The translations under genes were made by a program, and so were the position numbers. Below are positions 34,561 through 49,526 of a stretch of DNA of 64,000 nt, piece by piece. The first letter of the stretch is position 1, and each line of letters begins with the position of its first letter. Origin of the DNA: Diphasiastrum complanatum (taxonomy: Eukaryota > Streptophyta > Lycopodiopsida > Lycopodiales > Lycopodiaceae); NCBI GenBank assembly GCA_029204225.1, contig CM055098.1:5635246-5699245 (forward strand). Direction: 5' to 3'. A model generated the notes under the pieces. The model searched no databases. It saw only the letters and a program-made list of their open reading frames with translations, and was not told the DNA's origin.

Positions 34561-35139
34561 CAATGATGGTTTATATGCAATATACCACCTAAAACAGACA
34601 TTTTATGTCTTCCACTAAGTAGTGAACTGGTTATGACTTCCTTTGCTCTCCAAGAGGTCAAGACTTTGACTTCAATGGCATATACAAATGATGACATAGA
34701 AGACAAAAATCACATATTAAACATGCACAAAACCATGACAATGCTAGAAAAATGAGCTGTAGTAACAGAGAGAAAGAACAAGACAAATACGCTCTCCAGC
34801 AGATAGTGAATTTAGCTAACGAAACAGTTGATAAGTTGCTGGTTATATACACATGACTAACTAATTAAAAGAATGGTTAATCTGTAGTTTACAATTAGGT
34901 TAAGGCACTACGTGTTGTTGGCACAATCACCAATCAGGTATGGCCGAACAATCGATGATAGCCGAATAAGATAAGGTGGCCAACAAAGAAGAGGTGGCCG
35001 AACTATCGGGTAACACTGTCACCAATTGCTTTGTATTTCTGCAAAGTATGCAACTATTCAAATATTTACAACAGCTCAATGAATGGATCTAGATTAGCAG
35101 AGTTCATGGATGGAGATGATAGAAATCCAACAATTCCCA
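34561..35139. other. Non-coding DNA with TGGCCGAAC repeats
   Basis: No gene supported. Around 34935-35010 the word (a/t)(g)gccgaa recurs four times (atggccgaac, tagccgaata, ggtggccaac, ggtggccgaac). It probably contains the unidentified outer part of LTR F. Confidence 0.35.
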
Positions 35140-35378
35140 TGTAGGTCAACTATAAATAGGTCACCTCTCTTCATGCAATCCTCCTGCCTATATCCGTCAC
35201 ACGTACATGCACTACTCCATATGTCTCAATTAGAGTTCTAGGTCCTCTTAAGGTCATTAATCACAAATAGGCCTCGACATGGAATTAGATATCGGTGTGA
35301 CCAATAATCTCAAACATTGGAGGGCCGGTCTACCATATTAGGACTATTTCATGTCCTTAGTTGAATATGGCCGTAACA
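35140..35378 (-). repeat. LTR F, left copy
   Basis: cccatgtaggtcaactataaatagg ... ttgaatatggccgtaaca, repeated at 36022-36259. Read on the minus strand it starts TGTTACGGCC, with a purine tract (AAGAGAGGAAGAA) on its 5' side at 35379-35392, so it is a 3' LTR in minus orientation. Confidence 0.7.
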
Positions 35379-36021
35379 TTCTTCCTCTCTTAAACAGGTT
35401 CTGTCCTTAGAACGGAGAAGAAAAAACATGAAATTATTCCTTAAGCTTTCAACTTTAACCCAGAAATGATTATCCTTAATCTGATACTTCCTTTTCAATA
35501 AGTACTCAAAGACACAACGATTCTATAATTGTCTGTGACTTGATGGATCTCCTAGAGATTTTAGTTGATTGAATTATTGTATTTTAGAATATTTTGGATA
35601 TTCTAAGAATATTTGTACTAAGAAACACTATTATCAAATTGTGGATAAGATTTAGACTATCAGAACAATGAAATTTCTTTAGCTTTTGGACTTGATCTCT
35701 TAAATAAAGAGTTAATTCACCTAGAGGTTCATGTAATTGGGATTACGTGAAGGTGATGAACTTTTATTTGGAAAATATCACCCCGTTTGAAATATTATTG
35801 CTTAGTGTATCTTAGGAAAAACCTTTAAGATGTGGATAGGACAACACAACAAGAGAGACTACGGAGCCATACCGCCCAACCAAACCTGGATCTAGCCCCC
35901 AAGCCATGCCATGTTTAAGCAAGAGGAGAGGAGCTCAACTAGTAGCCTAGACCAAGTTGTCGACGAGATAATCTCTACCTCAATATATAGAGAGTAGAGT
36001 CATGTGCATAAAACCATGCAA
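35379..36021 (-). other. Shortened internal region between LTR F copies
   Basis: About 640 bp lie between the two LTR F copies. No gag or pol frame is recognisable. 35390-35470 reads like the loose 3' untranslated end of a gypsy element. A large internal deletion is implied. Confidence 0.4.
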
Positions 36022-36259
36022 TCCCCATGCAGGTCAACTATAAATAGTTCACCTCTCTTCATGCAGTCCTCCTGCCTATATCCGTCACACATACATGCAC
36101 TACTCCATATGTCTCAAAATTAGAGTGTCTGGGTCCTCTCAAGGTCATTAGTCACAAACAGGCCTCGACATGGAATTAAATCTCGGTGTGACCAATAATC
36201 TTGAACACTAGAGGGCCGGTCTAGCATATTAGGACTATTCCATGTCCTTAGCTGAATAT
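36022..36259 (-). repeat. LTR F, right copy
   Basis: ccatgcaggtcaactataaatagtt ... atggtcgtaac, about 90% identical to the left copy. Its end is cut at 36259 by the LINE. Confidence 0.7.
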
Positions 36260-37620
36260 GGTCGTAACCCCCTCCTCTTTGTCATTGCTATGGAACCCCT
36301 CATTTTCCATGTTCTTAAACTCAATTCCTCCCCTTTCTTCCGTCCCTTCTCCTTATGTGATGTCTCCATTGGCCCTCAACTCTTTGCCGATGATTTGCCT
36401 CTCATTATCGAGCTACATCACCATCCTGTCTCTCTCCTCCTTCTCGAGTTATATAGATTTTGCGACTTCTATGACTCTATGATCGATTTGTAGAAACCTA
36501 TTATTATTTTCCTCTCACATTATACCCCTCTTGTCTGGTGTTTGAATTTGGGACTTAATGTCCTTCCTCATAGAACCATTTCTAGATACCTTGGGTTTCC
36601 TCTTGGTGCTTCTTTATCCAATAGAGACCGTTTTCACTAGATCTTGGAGAAGATTAATACGAAACTGCCTATTTGGAATTCTTCTAACTTATCTTTCTCT
36701 ATTAGACCCATTGTTCTGAAACATATCATCTCTGCCTATTTCACACACTTTCTCTTCATTTGGTTTCGACCCCCCTTTCTTACTCTCTATCTTTTACTAA
36801 ATCCTTTCGAAAATTTCTTTGGAATAATCAACGCAGTCTTCTTAACTAGGATATATGTTCGGCTCCTAAGAAGCTTGGTTGTTTAAGTCTTCTTGATCCT
36901 TCAATTACCTTCCTCTCTTTCCTTTACAAACATATCCACTCCAATTTTACCTGTCCTCAACCTTGGTCCCTGATGATGACAATTATCCCTTGCCCCCTTC
37001 CTTCGTTTCAGGATAACCCTCCCCATTCTTACTTCCTTGAGTTCACTCGTTTGTATCTTTTCTTCTCCATCTCTCTCCCTCCTCTATTCAAGTCTTATAT
37101 ATGCGCGAGCTTACCTTTTGGATTGGTGGTAGCTCTATTTCTCCTCTAGAATCACTGTGGTTCTCTAAAGCGATCACCATCAATTCTAATCCTCTAGAGT
37201 TGATTGAAAATAGACGCAGTCATAGTTTATCTCGTAAGGGACTTGTTACGTGGGAACACATTATGAAATCCATCTACTCCCTTAGCCTTTCTCACCTCAA
37301 ATATGATCTTGGGCTTACCACTCGTGAAACCAACTTCATTTCCTATGCTTTCTCTCATGGGGACCTTGGACCTCTTTCTATCTCCACTTCCATGGGTCTA
37401 GCATTTATTGGATATTCAAGGCTTTGGACAAAATTGGCAAAATCTCCTACTCTTTCGTCTTCTCTGCCATCAAAGAGCCAAATTTTACTTTCTCTTGGTT
37501 TAATACTAAATGGAACCTTTTGAATCACTCCCACATTTGGAAAGCTAGATAGCTTTCTCTTCATGTCTGTGCCCATTATAGAGTAGTGACTTCTCTTAAT
37601 AATTGAAGCCATCAAAGCAA
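36260..37620 (+). pseudogene. LINE (non-LTR retrotransposon) reverse transcriptase remnant
   Basis: LLFVIAMEPLIFHVL and QLFADDLPLIIE (the FADD catalytic block) at 36270-36420 are RT. RYLGFPLGASLSNRD near 36585, KINTKLPIWNSS and PIVLKHIISAYFTHFL follow as in plant LINE RT C-termini. 'KKLGCLSLLDP' near 36870-36900 and 'FLSFLYKHIHSNF' continue, and 37101-37523 is the last recognisable frame (LVTWEHIMKSIYSLSL). Stops and frameshifts throughout; the endonuclease and the N-terminal half of the RT are absent (5' truncation, usual for LINEs). No poly-A tail is evident near 37620. Confidence 0.8.
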
Positions 37621-41580
<3,960 letters not shown>

Positions 41581-41609
41581 ATTTGGATAATAAATGCTTT
41601 GCCCTCCAA

Positions 41610-41970
41610 ATGATCAATTCAGTGCTATCCTTGCTTGCTGCTGCTATCAGTGAACATATCGTTGCTTATGCTATGATCAGTTCACGTTGCTATCTTGCTT
41701 TCTGCTATCAGTGCATCTGCTATCTTGCTTTCTGCTACAATTGCTTTCTGCTATCAGTGAACATATCGTTGGTTTATGCTATGATCAGTTCACGTTGCTA
41801 TCTTGCTTTCTGCTATCCGTTCATCTGCTATCAATTCATTCCAATTTGCTTTTTTTTTTTTTTTTTTTTTCTTCAGTTCATTGCTATCGTTCCTTTATGC
41901 TCTCACATCATTTCTATCATTGCTTTCTGCTATCGTTGCTTTCTGCTATCATTGCTTTCTCGATCATTTG
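41610..41970 (+). repeat. TGCTATC(A/T)GT / TTGCTTTC repeat block with poly-T
   Basis: ctgctatcagtgaacatatcgttg.ttatgctatgatcagttcacgttgctatcttgctttctgctatc occurs as two near copies (about 41639 and 41750), followed by many ttgctttctgctatc words and a 22-bp T run (about 41850-41871). A 146-codon Cys/Leu/Phe-rich frame across it is a by-product. Confidence 0.7.
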
Positions 41971-41979
41971 TTGTAAAAG

Positions 41980-42175
41980 ATGAGAACACCTGCAAGGAAG
42001 TGCAAAGCCGTCTCTAAGGCGACTGCTGAAAATCCTGAGACATTAAGTGCACCTCCTAGCACACACAAACGGCCACGGACCAGCTACCACGATGGATCAC
42101 TAGCTAGGACGAGTGTCATGGATCAATCCGAGACCACACATTCATAGCCTGACGGTTCAAGCCACAAGAGAAAGG
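41980..42175 (+). CDS. Putative first exon of FCP1-like gene (basic N-terminus)
   Basis: From the ATG at 41980 the frame reads MRTPARKCKAVSKATAENPE and THKRPRTSYHDGSLARTSVM, a basic, Ser/Thr-rich N-terminus with a possible nuclear localisation signal. One TAG at about 42145 interrupts it shortly before SSHKRK. A splice donor-like GGTAAA lies at 42175-42180, and the next 680 bp are a GGTACTT repeat that looks intronic. The link to the phosphatase-like exon at 49527 rests on shared strand, shared intron style and position, so it is tentative. Confidence 0.4.
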
Positions 42176-42860
42176 GTAAATTATATCGTATGATTCTGTC
42201 TATAATGAATTTCGTTAATTTTAGCACTTTTAGTATTATGGTAGTAATTAGATGCTTTTGGTTCTTAATCTGGAACTAATGCTAGTTTAGGTCTTAATCG
42301 GCCACTTTAGCTAATTTTGGTACTTAACTTGGTACTTAATTTTGTACTTTAGTTGCTGTTGATACTTAACTTGGTACTTTAGCTGCTTTTGGTACTTATT
42401 TTGGTACTTTTGATAATGTGGTATAAATTAGCTGCTTTTGGTTCTTTATTTGGTACTTTAGATGGATTTGGTACTTAACTGGTACTTTGCTACTTAGATG
42501 GTACTTTGGTACTTTAGGTACTTAATTTGGTACTTTAACTGATTTTGGTACGTAAGTAGTACTTTAGATACTTTTGGTATTAAATAGTAGTAATTAGCTG
42601 CTTTTGGTACTTTATCTGATCATGGTAGTTACTTACTTTGGTACTTTAATTAGCTATTTTTGGTACTTTATCTGATTATGGTAGTTACTTACTTTGGTAC
42701 TTTAATTGCTTTTAATTACTTTGGTACTTAGTTTTGAACTTTGGTACTTAATATTATTTTGGTACTTACTTAGCTAGGTACTTTATTTGCTTTTGGTACT
42801 TAAATTGGTACTTTAGCTACATTTGGTACTTAAGTAGTACTTAACTTGGTACTTTTACTG
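42176..42860 (+). repeat. Intron-like GGTACTT repeat tract
   Basis: About 40 occurrences of ggtact(t), usually ttggtacttt(a), are irregularly spaced at 10-25 bp among 'agctgctttt' and 'ttaattt' words. The bounding sequences look like a donor (GGTAAATTAT) and a polypyrimidine/AG acceptor (acttttactg ... ttgag). Similar tracts lie at 47800-48560, 49880-50218 and 61350-61660. Confidence 0.75.
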
Positions 42861-43097
42861 CCAAATGCTATGCCTTTGAGCACCGCAAGGCCGCCAAATT
42901 GGCCTGCCTATCACAAGGTAGCATGGGCCAGATTTGGCGAGAATGTGATTGCAATGTGCAGCAGCAAGAATGATGGCCTACAGAAAAAACTGGAAAATTG
43001 GAGCAGGGCTAACAGCCCCCCTCATAGTGGGCAACCAGGAGTTGGAAGCAACAGAGAACACTCTAGCAAGTTCGGAGGTGAGGACAATGTGTCTTAG
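42861..43097 (+). CDS. Second putative exon, FCP1-like gene
   Basis: Reads MPLSTARPPNWPAYHKVAWA, RFGENVIAMCSSKNDGLQKK and NWSRANSPPHSGQPGVG to a TAG at 43095-43097. Tryptophan-containing, non-repetitive text of this kind is protein-like, but I do not recognise the family. A copia A LTR follows within 60 bp, so the natural end of the exon is uncertain. Confidence 0.4.
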   Translation, partial: PNAMPLSTARPPNWPAYHKVAWARFGENVIAMCSSKNDGLQKKLENWSRANSPPHSGQPGVGSNREHSSKFGGEDNVS

Positions 43098-43154
43098 TTA
43101 GAATTAAAGTAGAATCACTATGCTACTATATTGTACTGTACTGTGGGTCCTATT

Positions 43155-44186
43155 TGATGAAAATGAATGAATCGCGAAAGCGAAACAATCGTGAATAGTT
43201 CGGATGGAGTTCAGATGTGATGTCTAGTCACTCCAGCTGAATCAGTCCTACAGTCCTCCAGAATATAGTCAGGCACTACTGATCTACGTTTATAAGTTAA
43301 TGTAGCATTTAACAAAACTTTCAACTTATGTGCAGAATTAAATAAATGAGAGAATCAGACACACGAATAATAGCAGACACATTTGCATTCAAGATCCATT
43401 AGAGGAAGTTTAAATACAGAAAGGGCCTTTTGTCAACATTCATTTTTTTATTTTTTATTCACTTGTTTTGTACATGTGGCCCAATAGTTTCTTGACATAG
43501 TGGCTTTAATGTAATGTTACTTCTTTGAGTCACATTTTGAGTCTACACTAAAAATGACAACTTTTGATTGCCATACCAAAATGCGACAAAAATTAGTGTG
43601 TTGGAAAGCGCTTTCAATGATATGTTACATGTCATACTTTTGAGCTACTATTAAAAAGTTATAGCGATTCAAAGATATTGGTTGAAAATAGTGACAAAAT
43701 GCAAAAAAGATCTTGGCACGAATTCATATGTGGCCATTTTTGAACTCAAACTTCCTCTAATGATACATCATAAAAGTGATATGTGCACAAACGACTATAA
43801 GATCATCTATTGATTTTCTTTGTTTCTTTGAGCACTTGCATGCAGATCCACGCAGTGCATTGGCGTGAGAGAAATACAGTTCTCTCACGAGTGGCTGTCT
43901 CGCTTACTAGCGGACTTGTGGATCTTTGTGGATCCTGATCACAGAACTCGTCTCGCACGCAGGCTGACTTGTTGTCTGTATTTTTCGTCCTGATTGCTTA
44001 CTAGCATCAGACTAGTTTTCTATATCTGTATATATTTTGTATCAAGTATCATCGAGTAAGTATATAGTCGCTCTGTGTAACTTTCAGATTAGAGTAATTA
44101 AGCATCTACAACTAATCAGGAAATCACAATCGTGGTAGATTAGCCATGACCTAGAGTATATCTGCTGACATCATGCCATCAGATCA
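43155..44186 (-). repeat. 3' LTR of copia family A, with a MITE inside
   Basis: On the minus strand it starts TGATCTGATGGC at 44186 and runs to about 43155 (cgcgattcattcatttt). It is interrupted by a 366-bp MITE at 43397-43762. Without the MITE the LTR is about 665 bp. The second LTR copy at 45151-45660 lacks the MITE and serves as an empty site. Confidence 0.75.
43397..43762. mobile_element. MITE with perfect 15-bp terminal inverted repeats
   Basis: The ends CATTAGAGGAAGTTT and AAACTTCCTCTAATG are exact reverse complements, and imperfect pairing continues for another 16 bp. The 366-bp length and lack of a gene are typical of MITEs. The homologous LTR at 45222-45260 reads caagatcatacattataaaag straight through, which shows the uninserted state. 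No clear target duplication remains. Confidence 0.85.
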
Positions 44187-45150
44187 GATATCTGTACTTC
44201 TGGGTACTTGCATGATCTTGCTGGTACTCTTTGGAGCGTGAGGGCAAAAAAGGTTTCACGATGTTTTTCGTGTCGCGTCGTTTGGTTCGTCATCGTCGTC
44301 TCCTACTGGACCGCAAAAGATTCTCGTTAGCGAATCTTTTGTGTTCGTGTCTTCTCGTCAGGTGTTCGCGAATCTTTCGTGCTTCGTGTCTCTTGACTTT
44401 CGTGTTCGCAAATATTTTCTCATGTAGAGGGTTGAAAGCTAGCAAAGCTTTGTAATTAGAAACGTTTTGTTTCTTCAGCTCCCTCTCAAAGCATGATAGC
44501 TTTACGATCCCAAGACTGCTCCTCTGTCTCTCAAAAAGTCCTTTGTCCAGGGGTTTGGTGAAGATATCAGTAACCATATCTTTCGTTTCGATGAAGGTGG
44601 TCTGCAACATCTTCTTCTCAATAAGGTCCCAATACTTGATCGCAATATGCTTCGTTTTGGAATGGAACACGGGCTCTTTTGTCAGATGTATTGCAGAGGT
44701 GTTATCCATCTGTAACACTAGAGGCTTGCTCCTTGTTTCGCCCAACTCGTCCAGGAACTGCCTTAGCCAGATTATCTCGTTGGCCATCTTTGCTGTTGCA
44801 ACGTACTCTGCATCGCAAGATGACTGGGCCACAATGGTCTGCTTTTTGCTGACCCAGAGAACTGCTGCTCCTGATCTAGGATCTTCTGGGTGTATCTGGA
44901 CTGGTGAAGGTATAACTTACCTCCCTTGTAGTCCCTTTCAATCTGCAAGCCAAGGTAACACCTGGCTTCTCCCAGATCCATGATCTCGAAATGTTTTGAG
45001 ATGTCTCCTTTCATTCAGCAATCAGCTGCTCACTCTTGCAAAGTATCAGAGTGTCGTCCACATACACAACCACAATGATGATCTGCCCATATGTAGCTCT
45101 GACATATACATTGGAATCAGCCAACAATGGCTTGAATCCTAATGATTTCA
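44187..45150 (-). pseudogene. Copia family A RT end, RNase H and tail
   Basis: Minus strand: 45150-45020 LADSNVYV and VYVDDTLIL (catalytic YVDD near 45065); 45014-44870 KGDISKHFEIMDLGEARCYL, GLQIERDYKGGKLYLHQSRY; 44832-44440 AQSSCDAEYVATAKMANEII, QMDNTSAIHLTKEPV, IETKDMVTDIFTKPLD, LFERQRSSLGIVKLSCFERE. About 100 codons between the RT end and RNase H are missing (near 44880). The 5' part ends at 45150, joined directly to LTR sequence. The frame continues into a basic tail (HEARKIREHLTRRHEHKRFA). Confidence 0.85.
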
Positions 45151-45660
45151 GACAAAACTTTCAACAAATGTGCAGAATTAAATAAATGAGAGAATCAGAC
45201 ACACGAATAACAGCAGACACATTTGCATTCAAGATCATACATTATAAAAGTAACATGTGCACAAACAGCTACAAGATCATCTATTGATTTTCTCTGTTTC
45301 TTCAAGCACTTGCATGCAAATCCACGCAGTGCGTTGGCGTGAGAGAAATACAGTTCTCTCACAAGTGGATGTCTCGCTTACTAGTGGACTTGTGGATCTT
45401 TGTGGATCCTAATCACAGAACTCGTCTCGCACGCAGGTGGACTTGTTGTCTGTATTTTTCGTCTTGATTGCTTACTAGCATCAGACTAGTTTTCTATATC
45501 TGTATATATTTTGTATCAAGTATCATCCAGTAAGTATATAGTCGTTCTATGTAACTTTTAGATTAGAGTAATTAAGCATCTACAACTAATCAAGAATTTA
45601 CAAGAGTGGCAGATTAGCCACGACCTAGAGTGTATCTGCTGACGTCATGCCATCAGATCA
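45151..45660 (-). repeat. Copia family A LTR, second copy (5' LTR of the deleted copy)
   Basis: About 95% identical to the non-MITE part of 43155-44186. Its minus-strand end is fused at 45151 directly to mid-RT sequence, so the LTR end, PBS, gag, protease, integrase and half of RT are missing. Confidence 0.8.
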
Positions 45661-45960
45661 TATATCTTTACTTCTGGGTACTTGCATGATCTTGCTGGTA
45701 CTCTTTGGAGCATGAGGGCAAAAAAGGTCTTGCGATGTTTTTCGTGTCGTGTCGTTTGGTTCGTCGTCGTCGTCTCTTGCTGGACCGCAAAAGATTCTCG
45801 TTCGCGAATCTTTCGTGTTCGTGTCTTCTCGTCAAGCGTTCGCGAATCTTTCGTGCTTCGTGTCTCTTGACTTTCGTGTTCATGAATATTTTTGCCATGC
45901 ATAAGCCTGAAAGCTAGCAAAGCTTTGTAAGTAGAAACATTTTGTTTCTTCACTATCAGT
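45661..45960 (-). pseudogene. Copia family A 3' tail upstream of the second LTR
   Basis: The minus frame carries KKQNVSTYKALLAF, HESQETRSTKDSRTLDEKT and RKIRERESFAVQQE, the same post-pol tail as 44440-44190 and 55806-56147. A pol tail in front of an LTR that also serves the next copy suggests a tandem arrangement of family A elements sharing an LTR. Confidence 0.7.
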
Positions 45961-46182
45961 TGATAAGGATCAGTTGGCCTCGCCACGAGGCGAGTCGACA
46001 AGACACGCGTCCCGCCAACGGCAACCTGGGTCATGCATGGGTTGCTTGAGTGAAGAACTATATGTATAGTGTAATTTCATTTTGAGAAATATAGTTGCTA
46101 TGTGAGCTTGGTGTGGAGAGTGTTTTCTGTTTGTGTTATTGTGTAGCATGATCTGTGTTCCTATTTGAAGCAAATTCTAAGT
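45961..46182 (+). repeat. Likely 5' LTR of copia G
   Basis: This segment precedes a PBS-like site at 46183. It includes gagaaatatagttgctatgtgagc and ends caaattctaag(t). Its start is uncertain; there is no second copy in the window to define the ends. Confidence 0.45.
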
Positions 46183-46195
46183 TGGTACCAGAGCC
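46183..46195 (+). promoter_or_regulatory. Primer binding site of copia G (variant)
   Basis: tggtaccagagcc, one mismatch from the tRNA-iMet complement TGGTATCAGAGC, and extended by one matching C. Confidence 0.7.
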
Positions 46196-47765
46196 GTACA
46201 AGGAGTGTACATAGTACATTGTCGACGTTGAAGAGAGCTTGGGGAGAAGAACAGTCTTCTAAGAGTTTGGGGTCTACGGGGGGTTGTAGACAGAAAGTGA
46301 AGCATTGGTGCATAGATCCTATCACACAGAAGCTTGTTGAGCTTGAGACTGTGTGAGGATTCGGAGACAAGAGTTGTCGATTGAATCAGAACCTTAGCAA
46401 ACGAAATTTTGAAATTTCGAAGGGAGGCTACTTTGCGTTTGCAGTCAGTGTGCATTCAAACAGACACCGTTTTGAAAACGGTTTGAAGCATCAGACTCCT
46501 AGCAGTAGGGCGACCTCAAAGGAAGAGGATTGGCCTGTCAGAGAACTGTGAACAAGAAGCCAAGATCAGTTCTCTGTTGGAGTTTGGAAGCATAAAATCG
46601 CAGTTTTCTCTCCATTCTGAATCTTTTTGGAAGCTGTAAAAGCTTGTTGGAGGGCACCCATGGTTAATCAAATAGATTCTTAGCTGGTCGTGGACAGCCA
46701 TAGAAGGTGAACTGTGCTGGACTGATCCAGAAGTCTGTGGAAAAATGTCAAAAACCCTACGTCCATAGCTGGAACTAGGAAGCTCGTGGAGGAGGCGTGG
46801 ACAGGTCGCACGCGGTCAAGTGGAGGAGCGCGTAGTATTTGCAGGGGTTCAGCGGCTTCAGGAGTGCTATTTGACGTGCCGATGTAAGGAAGACCGTGAG
46901 ATGAATCTTCAAAAGATCTACGGTAGAGATTGGGCTACTGAGGATGAGTACCGGCCATTAGATCCAAATCGGCCATTGGATGGGGAGAGAAGAGGGCCTG
47001 AAGGGTGTTGAAAGACAAAGTAAGCTTCAACTTCATTAAAAATCTTCATACTGAAATTGGAGTTGGGTCCCTTCACAAGTGAAAGGTGAAGTTTGCTCAC
47101 ACTGAAGAAACAGTTCAAAAACACAAGAAGCCCTTAATTTTGCCTCCTTTATCCGTTTTGACCCAAACGAAGGGCACCCGGACTGTATTTGCAAGTACGG
47201 TACGCTCGCGTGCTGCCTGCGCTGGACCCCTGGCGCGCGCGCTGCCGGCGCTGGACCCCTCGCGCTCGTGCGCTGCCTGCGCTGGACCATTCCATTGGGC
47301 ACGTAGTTGGGAGTTGATGACAGAGTGCATTTCGGAAGGCGACACCGATTTGGCTTTCAATTTGGCGGAAAAGCGACGGGTAACCTGGAAAGGAGAAAAG
47401 TGCAGGTCATTATTTTTTACTTCTGACATTGCAGATGGCCTCGACATACTACTTTTAGCCTACGGTAGAAGTTTCAAGCAGTTTTGCGATGACAAACATG
47501 GGAGAGTCCATTTTGAGTGAAACTAGTAAATTGGACGGGATTTCCAACTATGCAGTATGGAAATTCAAAATGAAAAACACACTGATGGAAAAAGGACGTG
47601 TGGGATGTAGTCACAGGTGATGAGAGGAGACCACCAAATGAAGGCGACGCCGATTTGGCTTTCAATTTGGCGGAAAAGCGACGGGTGGCCTGGTAAGGAG
47701 AAAAGTGCAGGTCATTATTTTTGACTTCTGACATCGCAGTTGGCCTCGGCATACTTTGGTTTTAG
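46196..47765 (+). pseudogene. Copia G leader and gag start
   Basis: After a 1.3-kb leader the gag opening MTNMGESILSETSKLDG, NYAVWKFKMKNTLMEKG appears at 47489-47600. It then breaks by a one-base frameshift near 47600 and continues NEGDADLAFNLAEKRRVAW to about 47760. An extra copy of the last segment lies upstream at 47330-47460, before the ATG. Within the leader, 47200-47290 carries three copies of gcgctgcctgcgctggacc-like GC-rich sequence, which stands out from the AT-rich surroundings. No pol follows. Confidence 0.65.
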
Positions 47766-47799
47766 AAGTCTTAACCAATCAGTAGAAACTATTAATCTT

Positions 47800-48560
47800 T
47801 ACTTACACATCAATCATGTGAGTTTTTGGGTACTATGGCAGAACATATTGAAAGTACATATTGGGACTTTTGGTTCTTCCCTTATTTTGAGAGCTCAGAT
47901 CTGACATATTTGGAACTATTTTGCTTCGAATTGGTAGTATTGTATGTTTGCATGAATTCCATTTGGATACTTTTGGCACTATTTTTTCAACTCTATTGAA
48001 TTGAACATGTGTGTTTATTAGCTCACAATTTGTGTGTCTTTTACTCCCATGTTTGGGATATACGAAAATTCAATGGAAAGTATTAATTCAACAATGTTAG
48101 TTTGTGTGCAAGTTGTTTGAGAAAGAGAAAGATAGTATTTTTGGTGGAGTTAAAGATAGTCAACATTCCCACTAGGAAGGAGTGTAGCCCTTGTTTTTTC
48201 CTTGTTCAAGACATGGTATCATAAACGGTTCTTTGTTGGACTTGAAACATCCACAAGGAAGGCCATGCTGATGGGAGGGAGCATTATGGTGACATTCTGG
48301 AATAGGATACAACCACATGGTTTGGAAATTTTGACTAACACTCTTCATGCTTTCTTTCTATATCTTTCATTCTTGGTGGGTTCTTGGTACTTTTGGTTCT
48401 CCTGGAGTACCAAAGTTTTGTGGGTTGTTGGTACTTTTTTGTTTGTGGTACTCCAGGATTTTTTGTTCTTGGTTCTATAATTGTTTGTGTTCGAGGTACT
48501 TATTTGTTCTACTGAAGTACCGAAATTGGTACTATTGGTTGTTGTCTTAGTCTAAATCTC
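47800..48560 (+). repeat. GGTACTTTTGGTT-rich intron-like tract
   Basis: Repeated (t)ggtacttttggtt, ggtactccagg, gaagtaccgaaattggtact and similar words, ending in a pyrimidine-rich stretch before the exon at 48663. Same style as 42176-42860. Confidence 0.65.
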
Positions 48561-48662
48561 GATAAAGAAGACTTATCAAAATTGAACTGAGATATGAAAT
48601 CTGACACTACTGAGCTAAAATCTGAAATCTGTTATTTTTCTTTTTTGACCTTGCATAATCAG

Positions 48663-49264
48663 GTACAAATAGCCCTATGCTGACTAAGAGCCCCCTTGTA
48701 GGTAGTTTCTTGCATGAAGACCAACAGTTGAACAAGGATCCAGACGTGGATTTAATAATAAATGAAGTACTGGAAGAACTTTCAAAGCTCAAGGATGATA
48801 TAGACTACCTTGTAGCAGAGCAGCCCCACCATCAGACAGTAGAGGGCAAAACAGGCAAGGAAAAAACTACTATTGACATAGACGAGCTGGATGAAGATAT
48901 GAAGGAAGAGCGGGACCAGTAGGAGCATCAAGAGCAGGACCAGTATCCAAACCAGGAAGACCAAGAGCAGCAAGACTAGGCACAACAAGACCAGCAAAAG
49001 TAGCAGCAAGACCAAGAGTAGAAAGGCCAGGCACAACAGGACCACCAGACAATGTAGGACCAACAAGAGGAAGAGCAGGAGGATGTGTATGTGGATGTAG
49101 AAAATAAAGGGCAGGTGATGAAGCTGAAGGGTCCCAAAAAGAGGAAACAATAGGGGAGGAGGCCAGGGCAGAGAAGGCTGAAACTCCGCACACTTCTGAA
49201 TCTGAGACAGGTGAAGATCTATGCGATGATACTCTGTTATCAGAGTTATATCTCCTTAAAAGAT
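48663..49264 (+). pseudogene. Acidic Gln-rich exon of FCP1-like gene
   Basis: The frame reads NSPMLTKSPLVGSFLHEDQ, DVDLIINEVLEELSKLKDDI, IDIDELDEDMKEERDQ and then a Gln/Asp repeat (EHQEQDQYPNQEDQEQQ). Five stops follow between 48920 and 49055; all are TAG in a tract otherwise full of CAG. After a frameshift the text continues EEARAEKAETPHTSESETGE to a stop at 49264. Acceptor-like tgcataatcag precedes it. It is probably an acidic linker of the phosphatase-like protein. Confidence 0.5.
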
Positions 49265-49526
49265 AAAGCGCTCTAGACCATACAATATTAAAACTTGTGC
49301 AAGAAAAATGTAACACGTGCACACTCTATTGCTCTAAAAGTAGAATAATTCTACCTATCATGTTATGAAGTGTGACCAAATTCACCGGGTGATCAGTGTC
49401 ACCACTAGCTGATATGTTAAGAAGACACTTGTTATTATCAAAAGAGAATCAAGACATTTCTTTTTTCTGTTGTGCAATGTGAATCTCATTATAGTGGTCA
49501 TTTTCTTGTTCTTATGTGTTTGTAGC

